DNA of 64,000 nucleotides. Source: Paramecium tetraurelia. Lineage: Eukaryota > Ciliophora > Oligohymenophorea > Peniculida > Parameciidae. Below, one piece after another: positions 25,264 to 37,263 of the stretch. Each line of letters begins with the position of its first letter. Within the stretch, counting starts at the first letter, position 1. Location of the stretch: contig NW_001799122.1 in NCBI RefSeq assembly GCF_000165425.1, positions 133,454 to 197,453 on the forward strand, read 5' to 3'. Made by a program: the position numbers and the translations under genes. The notes beneath the pieces are model-generated. The model made no database searches, was not told the origin of the DNA, and saw only the letters and a list, made by a program, of their open reading frames with translations.

Positions 25264-25709
25264 TCAGTTGTTGGATTCTTAGGAATTTGCTTGATTCAAG
25301 CCTACTCCTAAGAGTTTTTCCATTTCAAAAGTTCTGTGACCCAATAAGTTAGTTAATTTTCTGAGTCTTGCTTTTTCATTTTTTAATACTTCCATTTAAT
25401 TGCTTAATTCATTTGTCTCGTTGTTTGACTCTTCAGCCAACTTCCTAAAATTTCTAGTAAAGTCTGCTAATTCTTCAATGAAACCAGTTGAGGTGTCATC
25501 ATTTATAGATGATTGTAAGTATGATTCATGAATGATTTCTTATCTCAAAATTTGCAATTCTTTTTTATCTCTTTCCAATTCATGTAGTATGTATTCTAAC
25601 ATAATCTAATTGTAATTACTAATACATTTAATTTATCCTCGTGTTCCTTCATTGGCAGATTCATTGAATTCTTTTAGAACAGTTATAAAGCCTCTTTATA
25701 TGATTGCAT
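25264..25709 (-). CDS. Small coiled-coil protein
   Basis: About 140 residues, not recognised. Starts MQSYKEALQLFQKNSMN; a 20-nt intron joins EDKLN to IMLEYILHELERDKK; then long helices (FIEELADFTRNFRKLAEESN; EVLKNEKARLRKLTN) and the end LLGVGLNQANSQESNN. It follows the RING gene by 85 bases on the same strand; I saw no frame that fuses the two. Confidence 0.6.
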
Positions 25710-25794
25710 TGAAATAATTTAATAATGAAATTTATTATTGTGCACCCAGAATCCAAAGACCTCATTAAAATGATAATTAATATTTATATAGAAG

Positions 25795-26967
25795 TCATGA
25801 ATCATTATGAAATTCATCATGTATTTCTCTGATGATGACAACTAGTTATAATAGACTTGATAATGTATTATTAGTGGGCGATTCGATGGCTAAAATAATG
25901 TTTGAATTTGATGTTTGTTGCTATAATATCAAATAATTTAATTAATCGTTCTCTTCAATCTGTCTGATATAATTAGACATGGCATTATCATTTGGACTGG
26001 ATTAATAAAGTAAAATATCTTCTTTATAATGTGATAATACCAGTCCTATCAGTGAATAGTCCCAAGGGAGACAAACGTGGTGAGGAGATTGAAATGTATT
26101 CATCATAGACCTTGTCCCATCCTTTGTAATGAACAAGCATTTCCTTTTGGTTCCTGATATTGATTATCTATCCGACACACCAGATATGTTCAGTATCTAG
26201 AATATCTAAAGAGTCTCCTAATTTAAAATTGGTGAGTTTCTTTTTCTTTTTCCATTCTTTAAATTCCTTTTTTCGGTTGAGTATGGGTTAATTATTTTAA
26301 AGCAATTTGCTATTCTGAATAAATTAATCTATTGTCTTACAATAGATGAATTGTAAGCCTTTCAAAATGTTATGGCAACATGGGCATTTCTTAAATATAC
26401 TAGAAACATACGTGAGATTTAAGTAAATGTTCAAATATGCAATAATAACAAAATGAATGCCCACATTAGGCAATTGTAAATTTAATGTAGTAATCTTTGC
26501 ACAATTTACATTTTAATTCATTTTCATGAAATTCTTGGCTTAATTAAAATGCTTGCTTTTTATTTAAATATGTACGATTCTTTCTGATCTAATTATAAAC
26601 TTCCAGACTTTGTTTTTTTCTAAATTTAGACAAGAATTTGTTTTTAATTTATTAATAACCTGCGAACCTTGCTTCTCGAAGTTCTTCTTCAATAGCTATA
26701 TTTTATTATTTCATATTAAAAAGTTTGATATAATTATTATCTAAAATATTTTAAGGCATATTGATTTGCAAGTTCTCTGAATAAATATTACCACAAATGC
26801 GATTTATGTAATTCTTGGATAAGTAATTAGTTTTGATCAGAAATAATCACTTAATTTTTTAATTCAAAGTTGATTATTTCTTACGGATAAACAATTATTA
26901 ATTTATTTAAATCTTACCTAAACCACTATATTGAAGACAATGAAATTGAACCATCATAGTAAGTCAT
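25795..26967 (-). CDS. RING-finger protein with Tudor-knot (chromo-barrel) domain
   Basis: A RING finger near the middle: CKLCKDYYIKF, QCGHSFCYYC, then KCPCCH after a 22-nt intron, matching C3HC4 zinc ligands. Then a basic linker and a Tudor-knot type domain (HIWCVGQIINIRNQ, LVHYKGWDKVYDEYI), the fold found in MOF/MRG-type chromatin proteins. RING suggests E3 ubiquitin ligase activity; the second domain suggests chromatin or RNA binding, both by family. The N-terminal part is less certain: the frame may begin at 26967 (MTYYDGSISL, needing a 37-nt intron) or at an internal ATG at 26759. The former would overlap the divergent phosphatase gene. Confidence 0.72.
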
Positions 26968-27770
26968 GCTAAATAATTATAAATAAAAAAATAACCAACT
27001 TTGAAAATTAGGCAACTCAAAGGACTGCTGACACAACTCCAGATTCAATAAGCAGTGGTGAAGAGAACCTCAAAACAAATTACTTCATCAAAAAAATCTC
27101 TTCAGATTGCAAGTTGGCAAGAGAACTTCATGAAGCATCTCTTCAATCACACTGGTACATTGAATAGCCTAAGGAAACTGTGGATAAACGCCTAGTGAAA
27201 TTAAAAAAATAACAGAAAAACCAAAAGGTTGTCGTTTTAGACCTTGATGAAACATTAATTTATCACAAGAACGATCAAACAAAGATAAGACCCTATTGTA
27301 AATAGTTTTTAGAGCGATTATCTAAGATTTGCACATTAGTACTTTTTACTGCAGCAAAAATAGAACACGCTACTAATGTAATTAAAATATGCTAAGACTT
27401 TAGATGTTGAAACTAATTGATCCAAATAAGCAGTATTTTAAATCAGTTTGCACACTCGACAACATGATCGGTAAAGTCAAAGACTTAAGAATTTTTTCGA
27501 CTGACCTCAAGGATATTGTCATTGTAGACAATTCTCCACAAAATTTCATGTATCATATTGTACCATTATAGAGCTTAGATCAACAACGGACTGCCAATAC
27601 TACCTTTCGAAGGATAGAATGACGACAACTAATTAGAAGAATTACTATCATATTTAGAAGATCTTCTATTAGTTGAAGATGTTAGAGTCGAATTAGCTAA
27701 AACCTTTAAACTTTAACAATTCTATAAATAGCTAAATGGAAAATAAGCTATAAATAAGTTGTACATATGA
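26940..27770 (+). CDS. FCP1/SCP-like protein phosphatase (HAD family)
   Basis: The catalytic DxDx(T/V) motif is present: VVVLDLDETLIYH, then IRPYCKQFLERLSK, LVLFTAAKIEHA, and IVIVDNSPQNF, typical of FCP1/SCP/Dullard phosphatases that dephosphorylate the RNA polymerase II tail or other phosphoserines. Introns of 26 nt (27379-27404, after EHATN) and 19 nt (after MYHI) give the full domain. C-terminus LNGKQAINKLYI. The 5' end is uncertain: the first in-frame ATG (26940) overlaps the first exon proposed for the divergent RING gene by 28 bases. Confidence 0.85.
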
Positions 27771-27942
27771 TGTTTCTAACTTTAATCTATTTATACCATA
27801 ATTTTTAATTCAAATTGTCATTCTTAAAATGAATTCGGAAATGCCCAGCATTCCTGGATTTAGGGTTCGAGAAGATCTTAGAACTTAGGGTTCAGAGAAA
27901 AGATTTAGATTTAAAGGAAAATAAATTATATTTATTAAATAA

Positions 27943-28808
27943 ATGTCCAATAGACCACCCACATAATAACCAGGATAACCTGCCACTACAGCTCCATAAT
28001 ATTAACCATAATGGAACCCTACATTTTCACCTCCAAGAGCTTATTAGGCACCTGTCTAATTGTAAAGTCCTGCTTACATTCCTTAATATTACACTCAACC
28101 AGTTGCTCAATCATATGTTGCTCCTCCTGTCGTTCAATAACCTATTGTATACTAACAACCAGTCGTTACTCAATCAGTAGTAGCTTAACCAGTAGTGACT
28201 CAGCCAGTTGTCTAATAATAACCAATTATTAAGGGAGAAAGCAGAGTGGAGTATAAATTATGAAGATTATCCATTTAGATACATCCCATATGAGAAGAGC
28301 GTGATCGAATATGAAGAAGTCAGACAAAAAATTTAGGTTCCAAGGGAAAAATATGTGACTGAATACTAAGCCATCGAATATTAAACAGAATATGTTCCCC
28401 AAGTCTTTTATGATAAAGTTACAGGTACTATTAACATATTTAATATAAGAATATGTTCCCGTTGACAGATATTAGGAAAGAGTCGAATATTACCCAGTTG
28501 AAAGACAAGTCGTCCATTAACCTTAGATTCAAACTGTCGCTTAGCCTGTTGTTTAACAATCCTATGTTGCTTAACCTGTAGTCACCCAATCTTATGTTGC
28601 TTAACCAGTTGTTTAATAATCCTATGTGACTTAAACAGTTCCTGTCGTATCCTAACCAATTTAGTATGCCCAATACCCTCAATACGCTTAACCTGCCACT
28701 CAAACTATCTATGGTCCACCTGTTCCCATTGGAAATGGACCCATTCCTGCAAGTTAATTACCGGCTGCTGTTAAGACTGGATAATTCTAACAAACACCTT
28801 AAAAATGA
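27943..28808 (+). CDS. Alveolin-like cortical cytoskeleton protein
   Basis: Central core of repeated Val/Glu/Tyr/Pro/Lys units (EYIPYEKSVIEYEEV, IQVPREKYVTEY, TEYVPQ, EYVPVDRYQERVEYYPVER) as in alveolins, which line the alveolar sacs beneath the ciliate plasma membrane. It is flanked on both sides by low-complexity repeats such as QPVV and QSYVAQPVV, and ends in a Pro/Gly-rich tail (GPPVPIGNGPIPAS). Introns of 28 nt and 25 nt (28423-28447 region) fit. I chose the ATG at 27943 (MSNRPPTQQPG); the frame is also open back to 27832. Confidence 0.82.
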
Positions 28809-28874
28809 GATATTATTCAAATAAAAATAATCACCCCATCGTTTCTTATTTTAATATACATTAATAATCTATTT

Positions 28875-29492
28875 TCAATGAGAACAACCATTCAACCACA
28901 ATGCTATAATTGTTAGATATAGCAAGATTGTTCCTACATTTAATAATTTGTATTAAATCATACTACATAAAAATAAATTTGTTACTTGTTAAATGGGGGC
29001 TGCAAAATCCCATAATGATATAATAAAACTGCCACCAGATATATATATTATAAGTAACTGCGTTTGAAACATAGCAGAATAGCATGGAATAATCCGGTAC
29101 TCTATTAATAGATACATTAGTATAGATACAATGATAAACCAAGGTACGTGCTTACTATAGACTGCAAACGGCAGGAAGACCAAAGTTATCACATGATGTG
29201 AGAAGAACGACATACTGCAACCTGATTCAAATGCTTTACCGCTTCCAACTTTAACAATAATGTCGAATAAGTAATAAATTGGCCCATAAAAAATGAAAGG
29301 TCGAATTAACTTATCTAAAGGGTTCATCGTATAATACCCTATAAAAGCGATGGAAATTGTTCCATTCTTTTCACGTCCTGCCAATATACCGGATATAAGA
29401 TTTTGTAAATGATCATCACAATTTGTATTGGAATTCCATAATAACTATATGTCATCCAGACCTAGTCGTTTAATTCCTTTAGGTATTCCCAT
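28875..29492 (-). CDS. Multi-pass membrane protein, TLC-like
   Basis: At least five hydrophobic segments (FIFYGPIYYLFDIIV, FSHHVITLVFLPFAV, FIIVSILMYLLIEY, LLIIYISGGSFIISL, ILLYLTIIALWL). The HH followed by T in SFFSHHVITLV recalls TLC-domain (TRAM-LAG1-CLN8) proteins; this is suggestive only. The 5' end is unresolved: one frame starts at 29492, while a more protein-like N-terminus (MGLSLESWEYLKELND, from 29512) lies in another frame and I found no splice to join it. Ends WLNGCSH. Confidence 0.5.
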
Positions 29493-29658
29493 GATTCTAA
29501 AGATAAGCCCATTCAATTTTTATAAAATAATAATATTATCATTTTTTAATTTATGAATCTCAAATTACTCATGAATTATCTCTATGTTTTACAACCAATG
29601 ATTTTAGATTATTTTTAATCAATTTTATTATCTACTTATAAGGTTTAATTCATAATTT

Positions 29659-30435
29659 ATGTTCTTATATTAAAGGTATAACATCAATCAAAATCCATAT
29701 ATTTATATATTAATTGCATTCCATATTGCAAGTGTAATATTACTATATTTGTAGATCTTCCCATAAATGAATTTTAATGTTCCATTAATTATTATTCATA
29801 TCATTTTCCTTTTATCGTTTATAACTAATTAAAAAATCGCCTTTAAGTCTTCAATCGATTTTTAAATTTAATTAAATTTTTCATAAGTATCTTCATGATT
29901 CTTATTCTAACATTATCTTTTCCTTCGTTAAAATCTCATTATTGAATTCTTTTTAGGTTGCTTATCCTTTGAAATCTAGCCAAGTATTCTTAACTAAGAA
30001 AATTCAAATAAGAATGAGAATATTATTATCATCAATTTATTAAATAGAGAGTCACATCCAGAGTTAAAGAAAAATAACAGGTAAACAATATTAAATCAAC
30101 CTTCCACTCTAATTCTAATAGGATCAACCTTAAAACAATAATTTTTTTTTACATTCAATTATTTAACTATTTTCAATGACGATTATAACCCTACAAGCAT
30201 CTTACATAAATATCTGAATTTACCATTCACTAGTTTTTCAGGGGAAAATAGTAGCACTTTTATAGAATCTATGACAACGGCAATATTCTTTTCAAATTAA
30301 AATCAAATATATCTATACCTTATTGATATAACTAATCATCAAATTTATATTATATTATCCATAAATTCAGTATAGATATTACTAAAAAACAAAACTAATA
30401 CAATTTTATTATTTATTCATTATAGTTTAATTTGA
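29659..30435 (+). CDS. Hypothetical membrane protein
   Basis: Not recognised and only partly resolved. An ATG at 29659 opens two hydrophobic helices (IYILIAFHIASVILLYLQ; VPLIIIHIIFLLSFI). From about 29955 another frame has clear coding character (LSFEIQPSILNQENSNKNEN; DDYNPTSILHKYLNLPFTSF; FFSNQNQIYLYLIDITNH) and runs to TGA at 30433-30435. The join lies near 29890-29960; no short standard intron fits exactly, so start and splice are provisional. The two parts could also be separate genes. Confidence 0.42.
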
Positions 30436-30495
30436 GCTGAATAGAAAGAGGGCATGTATTATTAATTTTATTAATAAATGATAAGATAATCAAAT

Positions 30496-31635
30496 TCATC
30501 TTCCAGACCAAGAAGCAACTTATTTCTTGAACATTATGATTACTTCATCAAGGATAGCATTTTCTTCTTATCTCTTTGCTTTGGCCTCAGCATAATCTGC
30601 TCTCTTTGATTCTAAATCAGCTTGAGCTTAATCGAGGGCATCTTGTGATTCTTGTAAGATAATCTTTGATTTAGCTTATTAAGCCAAAGCAGCTTAAATT
30701 TACTAACTTAAATTAATGAATTACAGTAGCAGTTCTGTCAGCAAACACTTATTTTCTTTCATATTCAACTTCCAATGATGAGATTTCAGCTTCTGACAAT
30801 GAGACCCAACCAGCTAATTCCCATGAGGCATTAATTTCATTTTATTTCAAGTTCTCTAATGATGCAGACAATTCAGCTTCTAATCCTTCGAGGACTGCCA
30901 ATACCTTTTCAGCTAAAGTTTATCCTCCAGTTGATGCTGTTTCCTTTGAATTGATATTTAATAATCTTACTTCTTATGAGTTAGCCAAAGCCAAAAATGA
31001 TTTGATTTAGTGATCTTAGAATAGATTACTGTATTATTTTAATTTTTCAGCCACAGATTATGCTTTAACTTATGTGAATTCAAAAGAGTCACCATTAATG
31101 ATGTAACCAGCAACGTCTTATTTCAAAAGTCTGATAACTTCAAGGGCTTCTTAGTTATGCTTGATTGATTTAACAAAGAGTTAATTGCTAAAGCATTGAT
31201 TATCTTAAAGAGCGTCAATCTTTCTTGCAATTTCATCTCTTCTTGCTTCATTCCAAGCCAAATAATTTTTAGTTTATTTAAGCACCTCTTCATAGTTAGC
31301 TCTATTCTCGATGGCTTGATTGAAGAGTTTTTGATTAAGACTTTTGATCTTTGTGAATTATTCAATTGTCCTAATTCATTAACATTATATTTACTAAGCG
31401 CCAACCCATTCATCTGTTTCATTCTTTTGATCTGCAGCAAATTAAGCATCAATATTCGATTGTTTCAAATCATTGAGTAACCCAAAAACTGTATCAATAG
31501 CATCACTTGCTTTTGTTCCTGTCTATTATTTTTAATGATAATCACTACCTATAATAAGGCAAGGATTTAATCTTGTGTTTTTGAACCATAAGTTGTTGCT
31601 GCCAAAGCAAATAACACAACAATAATGAATTTCAT
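30496..31635 (-). CDS. Trichocyst matrix protein (TMP family)
   Basis: Signal peptide MKFIIVVLFALAATTYG, then long alpha-helical sequence rich in Ala, Glu, Gln and Leu with no Pro, as in the crystalline core proteins of Paramecium trichocysts (secretory organelles that discharge as spindles). About 350 residues. Recognisable stretches include NEARRDEIARKIDALQDNQ and the C-terminal helix DYAEAKAKRQEENAI ending VASWSGR. Introns: 26 nt after ALLQ, 24 nt near residue 80, 22 nt near residue 270. Precursors of this family are cut by proteases on the way to the granule. Another member lies at 54321-55487. Confidence 0.88.
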
Positions 31636-31755
31636 TTAATAATTATTCAAAAACGTGCTCTAATAAAAACGATAAAAACTTATAAAAATGTATCCTTCAT
31701 CCTGCTCTTAATACAAATTTTAATAATTATAATTCAATATTCATTCCTTTACTCT

Positions 31756-33257
31756 TCATTAAAATTGATTATCCCTAAATGAACTTCCATCAACTTAGGA
31801 TTTGCTCTATAAATAGAATAAATAATATACATGACCAAGTTGTGATTTCCAATTTGTAGGTGGCACTCCTTGATTCATTTTAGAGAACAATATTCTCAAT
31901 AGCTTTTCTTTTTCTTCTAAATCCAAATCATTTATATCAACCTTATTAGATTCGAGACTTTAAGATTTTTATGATATTTCTGGCAAACGACTATTTTTCT
32001 AATTTTTATTTTTCTTGTTTATTTCATTTTTCACTTAATCGATGGCTTAAAGGAAAAATTACTCAATATCAGATCGTTAATCTAGAATCATTTAACCCAA
32101 AGCCTTAACTGTTTTCAATTCCTTTGTTCTTTGATCGAGCAAATGTCTCAAATTACGCAGTTGCATTTCCAACTCTTAGACTTTGGTATTGCTTTAGTGT
32201 TTCATAATTTCAATTTCTTTTGTTTATTTAGTCACTTCCTAAGAAATTTTCAAATAAGTATTTACATTTGCGATGTATGTCTTAAGATACTCTATCTTCT
32301 CCTTCAACTATTTAATCTTAATAATTTATTAATGATTTAACATTTAATATCTAATTTGAAATAAATGCTTACTCTTTAGCTTATTCTTCTTTAATACTTA
32401 AATTTAATTTGTAATTGATATTTTCTTATTAAAACGTTTCTTTTTCCTTTTGGTATATAGATAGAGTTCTTTCATATTCTTGTAATTCGCTTTTAATCTT
32501 TTCATTTTCTTTTAGTATGCCATCATACTTAGCAGCTACTTTTTCTTCTGCTAATTTATTGGCATTCCTTTGCACATCTTCAATCTTAGCATTATTGACA
32601 TTTGTTAGATTCTAAGTTTATTTTAGGAAGTTTTTGTTGGCTTTGCTTTGTTCATCTAAATGCGCATAATCTTTTTTATTCATCTCCTCCTTCAAATCAT
32701 GGATTTCTCTAATCATATATTCTTTTTCTTCCTAATTTCTGTACATTCAATACCTTAAATGAACTCAACTTTTTCAATTCTTCATTGATTCTCTACAACT
32801 CATCCTTATGTCTCATTTCTAGATCTGCCTTTTCTTTTTCCAATTCTATTATAAATATGTAACTGAATTACATCGGATTTTTTCGTCCTTCCTCTAAATA
32901 GTAGATTCAATTTCTTCAGTTGTTTATTTTTTCAGGTCGTCATATTACTGTAAAAGAGCATTATAATCACTTTCTTTTCTGTTGATATCTGATTCCATCT
33001 TGAGAGTTAGAGCGAGCTTTACTATACGCTTAAATTCTTTACATTTTATTCATTTATTGTTCTTATGGTCTCATTCAAATCGTATACCTTTTTCTATAAC
33101 TCCTCAATTCTATCCTTCAGAACCTATATATCGATTAACAGATTAGAATGATCTCTATTATTTAATAATACCAAAATAAATACAATTTCTCAAGTGCCTT
33201 CTTTTCTGCTTCTGTGAATTCAACTACTTCCTGCTGTTATTTTTTTTTAGGTGGCAT
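31756..33257 (-). CDS. Coiled-coil protein, probable ciliary/cytoskeletal
   Basis: About 450 residues after five or more small introns. Starts MPPKKKQQQEVVEFTEAE. Nearly continuous coiled coil (IEELQKKVYDLNETIRTI; LQRINEELKKLSSF; LEMQLRNLRHLLDQR). The C-terminus has a distinct conserved-looking block, DLEEKEKLLRILFSKMN followed by GVPPTNWK. A basic PPKKK start, coiled coils and such a C-terminus are usual for axonemal or basal-body proteins (BBOF1/CFAP-like), but I cannot assign the orthologue. Confidence 0.66.
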
Positions 33258-33417
33258 TTAAAATAATTATAATTAATAAATAAAAATTAGTCCTGCTCGT
33301 ATGATTTTGATGACTATCATATGTTCCAACTGAAAATACCAATTTAATAGACACCAATCTCACTTTATTCTTTCAATATTAAAATAAAAGCAAATAAATT
33401 TATAATTATGATCAACA

Positions 33418-35844
33418 ACAACTCTTTAATTTTGGAGTACCACTTATATGATACCATTTAGTTGCTTAAGAATAATAAATACAAAAAATTTATCAATTTA
33501 AGCAGAAAATTAGTTTGCAATCCTTATTTGGCAAATGATACATTTTACATTCAATTAAATATCTAACTAATAAGGAGATTACTGTATTGTCAACTCAAAG
33601 TCATCAAGAAATATTTGTTGAATTTTAGTTCGAAACAATAAACTATTTAAGAAGTTTTAATAACTTGCATGAGTTTGTGTTAAAATTATTAAATTTTGCT
33701 TAATAAATATGAGACTTCTTTTGATGAGAAACAGATCAAGGAAACACAGATATCTAGAAAACTTAAATTCTTAAATGAATCAAATAAATTAACAATCAAA
33801 TAATTTGCAAATTAATTTGATAAACTAGAACCAGACACCAAATCAACAATTTGGATTAAATATTAATGGTAGCAGCTCTTTTATTATTTTTAAAAGACCT
33901 TACTCTTTGATTATCTATATTGCAAGATGTCTTTATTAAAAGAGGCTTCACATTTTCTGTTCAAGCTCCAAAAGTTAAAGCCTATCTCGACATTTTAATC
34001 TTAATTTTTATATTTTGAAATTCTAACATTAAAGAATTCTGCCTAATTTGAATTATCCAACACCACAACCAATGATGTATTAGAGCATGGATTTCAAATG
34101 TTATTAAACTCTTTAAAGGAATACCATAAGCCAAAATCAGATTTAATTAATATATAAAAGTAATTGATAAAAGTAACAACAACAATATTGATTAATTTAG
34201 ATATCTAGAGTAAATCACAAGAAATCAATGATAACCATTTGGATTGTATTCAATCTTTGAATTTGGCTCACTTTTTAGCCTCTCAAATTTTGAAACCTTT
34301 GAAAGTAAAGGCTGAATTTATTGAGTACATAGACTCAGAATTTGAATTTACAAATGAAAAATTCGAGTAAATTTTATTGGAAGAATAGGATCTTACTAAA
34401 TTTACTTAATTTCTTTATGGACATCATGTCAATTAAAAATAGAATACAAAAATTATAGGCAATTCAAAACTCTAAGAAATGATTAAATCAAAACTCTAAT
34501 AAAATGCATAGTTTTAAAAAGGCTTTAAAACGGTTAATAGTAATCAATGTATGTATGTTTCACACAGTCAAGATAAGCTGACAATGCAAGATTACTTACC
34601 TATTAAAATAAAATCGTATCATCACAAGGATTCAACTGCTTTTTCAAATCCTTATTCTTAAACTTCTATAAATCATACCATCTAAATGAATACACTTACT
34701 AAGGAATCCCCTTCAACAAAAAGAGAAAGGATAAACCAAAATGCTCATCCAAGTAGTTTCTTAAGTTTAAATAATGTGTCGGTTGTCAAGTAAAATCAAG
34801 AATAGCCTAAAAAACGTCATGTCTCAGTAAAATGTAAAAGAGTCAATACAAACTCAGATCATAAGAATAGTTACTTGAGTTAGTTGATTAATTTAAGATA
34901 AAAATCTAGTTTAACAATAAGAGACGAAATGAATGAATTAGAGAAAAATCATCAAAAATTATTAAACTAATTGAATAATCAATAGAAATCAACTAAAGTA
35001 TCAACAATAGACGAATTCTTTAATAAAAAAATTGAAGCAATTGCATTTGAAGAGTGTCTGACTTTAGATCAAATTAAGGATACTGCAAAGAAGATCATTT
35101 AGACTGAATGGGAAATTCATAAGGAGATGCCAGTAACGAAAAGTTTGATGAAATCTATATCGGCATCTGACATCCAAAATGAACAGAAATAGGCAGCATA
35201 CAATAAACTTTAAGAGTATAGAGAAATATAAAATGTGGATTATTACAATACAGAGAAGGATCGAGCATAAGATTAAATGTAATAAACAAAAGAAGTTAGA
35301 AAACTCAAAATGAATTAATAAAGATTTTCAATGAAACATAGAAGTAGCTAATAAAGTTTATTTAATTCTCAATAGATAAAATCTTTAGTTTTAAAAGATA
35401 CTAAGATTTAAGAATAATTTAGTTAGTAGATCTTATAATAATAAAATTCAACTGATTAGAGGATTGAAGCCAAGGTGTCACCTAGGTTATCAAGAAAAAA
35501 TAATTCCATGTTGTATAATTCAAATTTAGAGTAGGATAATCGTTAAAAGGGGTTTACTTTAGTAAAGGGATAGTTGATAGATTTAATGATAAAAAATCTT
35601 GAATATAGAGATGAATTAAACACTCAAGAGAAAGAATTAAAATAAGTAATAATTTTTAGAGTATTAATAGTTTGTATTACCTAGACAATTCAGAACAAAG
35701 GCGATATCTCCATAAGGTGGTGAATTCTCACTGAAATCTCAGAATATGAGCGATTTCAAATCGTTTGCTTATAGTACGAATTCTACTTAGATTACATAGC
35801 AGAATTTGGAAAATAAATTACATAAGACACAAAAATAAGGATGA
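33418..35844 (+). CDS. Large Gln/Lys/Ser-rich protein, unknown
   Basis: About 800 residues from one long frame plus a 25-nt intron (35646-35670) just before the C-terminus. The first 330 residues are ordered and helix-rich (LLYCQLKVIKKYLLNF; EIINDNHLDCIQSLNLAHFL style segments, AEFIEYIDSEFEF); the rest is low-complexity with coiled coil (SLTIRDEMNELEKNHQKLL; KIEAIAFEECLTLDQIKD). Ends LHKTQKQG. No domain recognised. Ser/Arg/Lys patches in the second half suggest phosphorylation or scaffold use; this is inference. Confidence 0.68.
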
Positions 35845-35940
35845 GGCTTTTATTTAAGATTATATTATTTGTAAAATCGAAATATGTTAAATATAACATT
35901 ATTTATTATTTTAATCAATAATATATAAAATATAGTTAAT

Positions 35941-37119
35941 ATGAGTCAAAGTATTATGAATGAGATATTTAAATTAGTATTGATTTATATTGATTAGGTA
36001 TGTTTTGATGGTGTTTAACAAAAGAAATGGTCATAATGTAAAGATTTAGATAGTTAACTTTAATTTATTAGAGATGCAATTCCTTAAAAAATAAATGAGG
36101 CAACTAAAAATTATGATTATGAAGCCTTAGAAAAATAAGTTTAAAAATATGAACACGAGATTCGTAAACACATAAGAGTAAGGTGTTCATTTTAATTTGA
36201 ATTAGATGGAATAATAAATAAAACTATATGCTGAATCGTTATAATAAAAATTAGAAGAACAAGAAGGTATTAATGACTGTTTGAGCAATACGAAGCAATT
36301 AGTGAATGTAATTATTCCTAATTTCTAGTCTTTAAAAAAAGAGAATCAATAATTGATTGAATAAGTTAAACGATTGTAAAGTGAAAATTACATGCTAAAA
36401 ACTAAACTTATGGACGTCAACGAAAGAATAAACAGCCATCAAACATCACCTATATATGATAAAACAAAAAATCAAGATTCCTATCATATCAAAGTAATAA
36501 TCTAAAGTATATTAAGAATAGCTAAAGATATCAGACTATAGATTTTGTGGCACCAAAATAGAAATTGAATTAGAAGAACGTTGAGGATTACAGCAAACAA
36601 TATGCTGAAGTTAAAACCTAAATAAGCAACACTATTGATAGTTCCATTTTGAAAATGCTTTAAAACCGTAGGGATTCTTTGAAGTTGAATGACACTTATA
36701 AATCTTCAAGGGATTCTTCGACAATTGAAAAAAATGATTCGAATAAGATTAAATCTTGTATCAATCAACAAAGAGCAGCAAGTTAATAATAGAAAACATA
36801 GCATAAATAAATGATGGACCAAAGTGTTTAATAAGTCAAAACCACAACAGAAAATGTCAAATTCGATTTAAAAAACCAAAGCGATAACTTAAGGGCATTT
36901 TTGAATACTTAAAGTTTTCTTTGTAACAAGAAGAGTAAAACCAATTCCAGGCCTGAAAATAGATACAACAAAAGTCATAGCGAACATTAGAATGCTAACA
37001 CAAATTAATAGGAAATATAAAAGTATTCATTAAATCATATATAAAGATCGAATAAAATCCAAAAAGAGTATTTATAGTTTTCATAGAATTATTAAAAATA
37101 TTTAGATAATTAGCTATGA
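35941..37119 (+). CDS. Coiled-coil, Ser/Asn-rich protein, unknown
   Basis: About 365 residues, not recognised. Starts MSQSIMNEIFKLVLIYIDQ. A coiled coil follows (LYAESLQQKLEEQEGIND; QLIEQVKRLQSENYMLKTK), then a disordered Ser/Asn/Lys-rich tail (RDSLKLNDTYKSSRDSS) ending YLDNQL. Introns: 27 nt after HIR, an optional 21-nt intron in frame, and 23 nt after SYHIK; after the last, the frame stays open to TGA at 37117-37119. Confidence 0.6.
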
Positions 37120-37263
37120 TATCAAAAATTTTCCATTTTTTTTTCAAGTATATTATTTAATAAATTGTTTTTAACTATTTGTTTAGGAGCATTTTGTTTA
37201 CGAATTTCTCAAATTGTAATTAAACTCAAAATTAGTTATTATTTATTTTATAACCATATATAA

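Noticed and set aside
28011-28703. ORFs on both strands within the alveolin gene
   Set aside because: Shadows of the repeated QPVV-coding DNA.
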